DNA of 10,442 nt, taken from assembly GCA_004356385.1 (NCBI GenBank), contig SMXL01000069.1, positions 1-10,442 on the forward strand, given 5' to 3'. Position numbers and translations under genes: made by a program. Shown piece by piece: positions 6,402 through 10,442 of the stretch (position 1 is the stretch's first letter; every line of letters begins with the position of its first letter). The notes below the pieces were generated by a model. The model was not told the DNA's origin. It made no database searches and saw only the letters and a list, made by a program, of their open reading frames with translations. This DNA is from Bacteroidota bacterium. GTDB lineage: Bacteria > Bacteroidota > Rhodothermia > Rhodothermales > UBA10348.

Positions 6402-8321
6402 CTATTTATAGCTTCTTGTAGTCAGGCGTACGTTTTCAAACTCTAGATGCTCTATGTGCAACCGGGACTCCTCATCCGCCGACAGGAACTCCCAGGCTGC
6501 AACGTTGGTCATCGTATCATCGTTTCGGACGGCTTCTCCCTCCTTGGTCTGGTACTCCTCCCGGAAATGTCCGCCACAGGATTCAGTGCGGTGAAGGGCA
6601 TCGCACGCCATGAGCTCTCCGAGTTCGAGAAAGTCAGCCATGCGTCCCGCAAACTCCAGGTATTTGTTGTGATACGTTGCGTCACCAGGAACACGAACAT
6701 TTTTCCAATATTCGTCTCGGAGGCTGGCTATCCTCCCGATGGCTGATTTGAGCCCGTCTTCGTTCCGTGACATGCCTACATCGTCCCACATAATCGAGCC
6801 CAACTCGCGATGAAACTCCGTGACGGTCTTGTCTCCCTTGACCGATAGCAGTCGATCGATGCGGTCCTTGGCTTCCGATTCGATGGCGGCAAAAGCATCG
6901 TGAGACGTATCGACATCAGCCAATTTCGTACCCGCGATATAATTCCCCAGCGTATACGGGATGATGAAATACCCGTCGGCCAGTCCTTGCATCAGCGCGC
7001 TGGCGCCGAGCCGATTGGCACCGTGGTCCGAAAAATTAGCTTCTCCGAGAACGAACAGACCAGGAACCGTGGTCATTAACTCGTAATCTACCCAGAGTCC
7101 GCCCATGGTATAGTGAACGGCAGGGTAAATTCTCATAGGATCCCGATACGGATCTTCACCCGTAATGCGCTCATACATTTCGAACAAATTACCGTAACGC
7201 TCTTCGATTCGATGACGCCCTAGGCGTTCGATGGCATTTTGGAAGTCCAGGTAGACTGCCAGTTTGGTGTCGCCTACACCTCGTCCCTCGTCGCAGGCGT
7301 ATTTCGCGTTTCTCGACGCGACATCACGGGGGACCAGATTCCCAAAGGCAGGATAGCGTCTTTCCAGGAAGTAATCTCGATCATCCTCAGGGATTTGACT
7401 GGGCGAGCGGGCATCCCCGGGGTTCTTGGGAACCCATACGCGTCCATCGTTTCTGAGGCTCTCGCTCATGAGAGTAAGCTTCGACTGATAGTCACCCGAT
7501 ACCGGAATACACGTCGGGTGAATCTGGGTGAAGCAAGGATTTGCGAAGAAAGCTCCCCTTTTGTGGCACCGCCAGGCAGCTGTCACATTCGAATTTTTCG
7601 CATTGGTCGACAAGTAATAGACATTACCGTATCCGCCCGTGCAAAGGAGAACCGCATCGCCCACGTGCCTTTCTATTTGACCGGTCACAAGATTTCTGGT
7701 GACTATTCCGCGTGCATGGCCATCGATGCGGACCAAGTCGAGCATCTCGCGTCGAGCAAACATCGTGACCTTTCCTTCTGCAATCTGGCGGCTCATCGCC
7801 TGGTAGGCGCCGAGAAGAAGTTGCTGTCCCGTCTGTCCCCTCGCGTAAAAGGTTCTGGAAACCTGGGCTCCACCAAATGATCGGTTATCCAGAAGTCCTC
7901 CGTATTCCCTCGCAAACGGGACCCCCTGGGCAACGCATTGGTCAATGATCTCGTTACTGACCTGAGCAAGACGATAGACATTGGCTTCTCGTGAGCGATA
8001 ATCTCCACCCTTGATCGTGTCGTAGAAAAGTCGCCAAATAGTGTCTCCGTCATTCGGATAATTTTTCGCCGCGTTAATTCCGCCTTGCGCAGCGATGGAG
8101 TGGGCCCGACGAGGAGAATCCTGAATGCAGAAACTCTTTACCTGGTATCCCAATTCGGCGAGTGTGGCGGCCGCTGACGCGCCCGCCAGGCCGGTTCCCA
8201 CTACCAAAATCGTATGATTTCTCTTGTTAGCCGGATTGACCAGTTTTACTCGGCTCTTGTAATTGTCCCACTTTTCTTCCAACCGACCGGGCGGGACTTT
8301 TGAAGCAAGAACTGAATTCAT
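6402..8321 (-). CDS. sdhA: Succinate dehydrogenase flavoprotein subunit
   Basis: A 639-residue FAD-containing catalytic subunit that oxidises succinate to fumarate. The dinucleotide-binding motif GTGLAG lies at 42-47, and H74 in [11 protein letters not shown] is the residue expected to bind FAD covalently. Catalytic and substrate-binding residues are H268 (QIHPT), R332 (LVPRDVASR, proton shuttle), H403 (AVHYTMGG) and R437 (ANRLGA). The C-terminal [12 protein letters not shown] segment is also typical. The [17 protein letters not shown] form is characteristic of the type B enzymes of Bacteroidota, Chlorobi and Chlamydiae. The ATG at 8321 gives the family length; an open extension of 79 codons reaches 8558 but lies inside sdhC and has no flavoprotein character. 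It lies 28 bp after sdhC and 18 bp before sdhB. No strong Shine-Dalgarno motif is seen. Confidence 0.97.
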   Translation of the reverse strand: MNSVLASKVPPGRLEEKWDNYKSRVKLVNPANKRNHTILVVGTGLAGASAAATLAELGYQVKSFCIQDSPRRAHSIAAQGGINAAKNYPNDGDTIWRLFYDTIKGGDYRSREANVYRLAQVSNEIIDQCVAQGVPFAREYGGLLDNRSFGGAQVSRTFYARGQTGQQLLLGAYQAMSRQIAEGKVTMFARREMLDLVRIDGHARGIVTRNLVTGQIERHVGDAVLLCTGGYGNVYYLSTNAKNSNVTAAWRCHKRGAFFANPCFTQIHPTCIPVSGDYQSKLTLMSESLRNDGRVWVPKNPGDARSPSQIPEDDRDYFLERRYPAFGNLVPRDVASRNAKYACDEGRGVGDTKLAVYLDFQNAIERLGRHRIEERYGNLFEMYERITGEDPYRDPMRIYPAVHYTMGGLWVDYELMTTVPGLFVLGEANFSDHGANRLGASALMQGLADGYFIIPYTLGNYIAGTKLADVDTSHDAFAAIESEAKDRIDRLLSVKGDKTVTEFHRELGSIMWDDVGMSRNEDGLKSAIGRIASLRDEYWKNVRVPGDATYHNKYLEFAGRMADFLELGELMACDALHRTESCGGHFREEYQTKEGEAVRNDDTMTNVAAWEFLSADEESRLHIEHLEFENVRLTTRSYK

Positions 8322-8349
8322 AAGAAATGCAGGTTTTGCGGTAGGGGTG

Positions 8350-9039
8350 TTACACCCAATCAAAATATATGGCGATGGGTACGACAAGAAATCCGATGCC
8401 AATGCCAAGCGCAAATAATCCTCCCAACGCATAAGCAGGTCCGGATATTGAAGGTCGCATGGCACCCAGGGATTGAAAAGCGCTCCAGATTCCGTGTCGA
8501 AGATGAACGACGAGGAGAAGAACCACAGCCGGATATCCGAAGGCGTACGCCGGATCATGAAACTTCAGTCGCATAAGGCGCGCGATGTCTCTCATGACCT
8601 CGCCGTCAACGGTCGTCTCGTAGTATGTGCCGTACTTGAAGGAAGCCAGGTGTATGATCAGGAATATTCCGATAATGATTCCTGTAACCAACATGCTGCG
8701 CGAACTCATCGTCTGACGGCTCGGCTCTCCGGCGCTTTGACGCTTCTTGTATCTCGACGAACGTGCCTTTCGGCTGCCTATCCAAATGTTGATGCCAAGG
8801 CCAATATGCATCAGTAGAAAAACGAGCAGGATTACCTCGACGACCCAAAGAGCCGGGCCCAGGCTGATCAGGAAGTGCGCGTAGGCATTATAGGCATCGT
8901 CACCCGCAAGGAATTGCAGGTTTCCCACCATGTGCTCCGACACAAATACCACCAGTGCGAGTCCGGTGATTCCCGTCAGTAATTTCTTACCGACCGGGGA
9001 CGTAAAAAGGCTTAGGAGTTTCGATCGCGTTTGCGTCAT
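8350..9039 (-). CDS. sdhC: Succinate dehydrogenase cytochrome b558 membrane subunit
   Basis: A 229-residue integral membrane protein with five predicted helices at about 20-39, 63-85, 115-135, 167-187 and 203-225. It anchors SdhAB and carries electrons to quinone, probably menaquinone. Conserved histidines suited to ligate two b-type hemes are H36 (SEHMVGN), H78 (LMHIG), H130 (IIHLAS) and H179 or H182 (VVHLRHG). The 42-residue spacing between the first two matches the B. subtilis diheme subunit. A basic loop (89-100, [12 protein letters not shown]) lies between helices 2 and 3. This single five-helix subunit is the type B arrangement, so no sdhD is expected and none is present. It is the first gene of sdhCAB. 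The start at 9039 places the conserved [14 protein letters not shown] block near the N-terminus. Confidence 0.95.
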   Translation of the reverse strand: MTQTRSKLLSLFTSPVGKKLLTGITGLALVVFVSEHMVGNLQFLAGDDAYNAYAHFLISLGPALWVVEVILLVFLLMHIGLGINIWIGSRKARSSRYKKRQSAGEPSRQTMSSRSMLVTGIIIGIFLIIHLASFKYGTYYETTVDGEVMRDIARLMRLKFHDPAYAFGYPAVVLLLVVHLRHGIWSAFQSLGAMRPSISGPAYALGGLFALGIGIGFLVVPIAIYFDWV

Positions 9040-9281
9040 GCTCGAAGATTTAATTCAGTCGAACCCGGCGTTGCCGAAAGCGGGCCAACAGGCAATCATC
9101 TGGTGCACGATAGACTCACGCTGATGAATACGACTGAAATCTACAAACGGGGTTTTTCAAGTGGTATGGCAATGGCCACATATCGACGTTTTTGAGACGA
9201 AGAATACGGGAATTGCAGAAGTGAGTGTCGGCTGGCTTGCGGCCGGAATGGTCAATATATCCGCCCGTTCTCGGTTTTTGG
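9040..9281 (-). promoter_or_regulatory. Leader/promoter region of sdhCAB downstream of citrate synthase
   Basis: This 242-bp gap between the citrate synthase stop and the sdhC start contains no supportable ORF. Its length suggests that sdhCAB has its own promoter and perhaps regulation, rather than simple read-through. I see no clear -35/-10 pair, no terminator hairpin with a T-tract, and no riboswitch that I recognise. Short inverted matches (ttgcc/ggcaa and cccg/cggg, around 9062-9095) are too weak to call. Confidence 0.4.
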
Positions 9282-10436
9282 CTAGTGGGAGATAGAAAGT
9301 CCGCGCGGACCGGTGTAGGCGGCGCGAGGTCTGATAAGGCGGTTTTCTTTCCACTGTTCCAGTAAATGGGCAGTCCACCCGGTTATCCTGGACTGAGCGA
9401 ATATGGGGGTGAAAAGATCCGGGTCGATGTCGAGCGTGGCATAGACAGAAGCGCTGAAAAAGTCTACATTCGGATACAGTCCTTTTTCCTTCTCCATGGT
9501 TTCCATTATCTCAAGGCTCATTTCGTACCACTTTCGGGTCCCTCGTTCCTGGCTCAACCCGTCTAGCATTTCGCGGAGAATAGCGGCACGCGGGTCAAGA
9601 GTTTTGTAAACGCGGTGTCCGAAGCCCATAATACGTGCCTTCTGTTCCAGCAGTGAACGGATGTATTCGCTCGGTCTGGATCCTTTCCGGTCAATATCGT
9701 TCAGCATTTCCATCACTCGAATGTTGGCTCCTCCGTGAAGAGGTCCTTTGAGCGCTCCGACCGCACCGGCAATGGCCGAATACATATCCGATAACGTAGC
9801 ACCTATTACGCGACCGGTAAATGTGGAAGCGTTCAGGCCATGCTCGGCGTGAAGCACCAAACATGCGTCAAACGTTCGTTCCGCTGCTTCGCCCGGTTCT
9901 TCGCCCGAAAGCATGTACAGAAAATTGTGAGCTTCTCGACCCTGTCTTAGCGGTTGTACAACTTCCTTGCCTTTGCGAATCCTATCGAACGCGGCGATCA
10001 AAACCGGGATTCTAGCGGTCAGGCGAATCGCTTTTCGATAATTCGCTTCCGGTGACGGATCGTTCGCTTCACCGTCGAATAATGACAGAACGGAGATTCC
10101 CGTCAGAAGGGCTGCCATAGAATTGGCATTTTCCGGCATCATTCGCAGAATGTCGAGAATCATAGGCGGAAGTGTGCGCTCCGCGGCCAGTTGGCGAACG
10201 AGCGATTCGGTCTCGTCAGGGGATGGAAGTCGTCCATTCCAAAGCAAAAAGGCAACTTCCTCGAAAGTCGCGTTCGCTGCGAGGTCCTGAATGTCGTAAC
10301 CGGCATAGATCAGTTCGCCCTTCTGGCCGTCGATGTCGCAGATCTGAGTTTCGAGCGCTACAACGCCCTCCAGTCCTTTGGTTTGTACGGGTCTCGGTCG
10401 ACCGTTGGTTGATATGGATTGATTGGACGTATTCAT
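9282..10436 (-). CDS. gltA: Citrate synthase
   Basis: A 384-residue enzyme condensing acetyl-CoA and oxaloacetate to citrate, the first step of the TCA cycle. The catalytic triad is visible: H234 in GPLHGGAN, H274 in GFGHRVYK and D325 in NVDFFS. Other family markers are HAEHGLNASTF (196-206), the DPRA segment (281-284) and the C-terminal FAQSRITGWTAHLLEQ. The length and the GLEGVVALET opening fit the short, dimeric class found in Gram-positives, archaea and many FCB bacteria, not the longer NADH-sensitive enzyme of enterobacteria. Some members of this class also act on propionyl-CoA (2-methylcitrate synthase). The nearby SDH genes favour the citrate role, but sequence alone cannot decide. The start at 10436 lies 6 bp from the window edge, so its promoter is not visible. 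The first ~19 residues are low-complexity, and the domain begins near KGLEG. Confidence 0.95.
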   Translation of the reverse strand: MNTSNQSISTNGRPRPVQTKGLEGVVALETQICDIDGQKGELIYAGYDIQDLAANATFEEVAFLLWNGRLPSPDETESLVRQLAAERTLPPMILDILRMMPENANSMAALLTGISVLSLFDGEANDPSPEANYRKAIRLTARIPVLIAAFDRIRKGKEVVQPLRQGREAHNFLYMLSGEEPGEAAERTFDACLVLHAEHGLNASTFTGRVIGATLSDMYSAIAGAVGALKGPLHGGANIRVMEMLNDIDRKGSRPSEYIRSLLEQKARIMGFGHRVYKTLDPRAAILREMLDGLSQERGTRKWYEMSLEIMETMEKEKGLYPNVDFFSASVYATLDIDPDLFTPIFAQSRITGWTAHLLEQWKENRLIRPRAAYTGPRGLSISH

Positions 10437-10442
10437 AAATGA

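Noticed and set aside
7239..7880. 213-codon plus-strand open frame opposite sdhA
   Set aside because: It is antisense to a strongly conserved part of sdhA, with no recognisable domain; a typical shadow frame.
8322..8558. Upstream in-frame extension of sdhA to an ATG at 8558
   Set aside because: It overlaps the C-terminal helices of sdhC in another frame and does not resemble any flavoprotein N-terminus; the ATG at 8321 gives normal length.
1..10442. CRISPR array, mobile element, tRNA or rRNA
   Set aside because: No regularly spaced repeats, transposase or integrase motifs, terminal inverted repeats or RNA-gene signatures were found on either strand; the window is almost fully occupied by housekeeping genes.

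Overview
The window looks like a chromosomal segment of a free-living bacterium, most likely from the Bacteroidota/Balneolota/Rhodothermota side of the FCB group. Three things support this: a succinate dehydrogenase of the single-cytochrome (b558, type B) kind in the order cytochrome–flavoprotein–iron-sulfur; a Bat (aerotolerance-type) operon with a DUF58 protein; and start codons that mostly lack a recognisable Shine-Dalgarno sequence. Base composition is close to 50% GC and looks even across the window. I see no insertion sequence, phage gene, tRNA, rRNA or CRISPR array. The phylum assignment is inference, not something read from a marker gene.

Left part (1-4074, all minus strand, read right to left): a tightly packed Bat-type operon. 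It runs DUF58 protein, then a signal-peptide/single-TM protein with a Bat-type cytoplasmic domain, then a class III-like sirtuin, then BatA, then the start of BatB, which leaves the window. Gaps are 5, -8, 25 and 17 bp, so the genes are probably co-transcribed. The unusual member is the sirtuin. The MoxR ATPase that commonly heads such operons is not next to DUF58.

Middle (4075-5582): a 247-bp divergent promoter region, then two plus-strand genes. These are purQ (glutaminase subunit of FGAM synthase, TTG start) and, 34 bp later, an FKBP-type peptidyl-prolyl isomerase made as a lipoprotein.

Right part (5631-10436, minus strand): citrate synthase, a 242-bp gap, then sdhC-sdhA-sdhB. These are TCA-cycle and respiratory genes: citrate synthase supplies entry into the cycle, and the SDH complex oxidises succinate and passes electrons to quinone at the membrane. 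sdhB and the FKBP gene converge across 48 bp.

Most of the window is conventional housekeeping. The best lead is the sirtuin, which carries the Tyr-x-x-Arg acyl-pocket signature of desuccinylases/demalonylases and is embedded and translationally overlapped inside a Bat operon. I found no clear evidence of a wholly new system.
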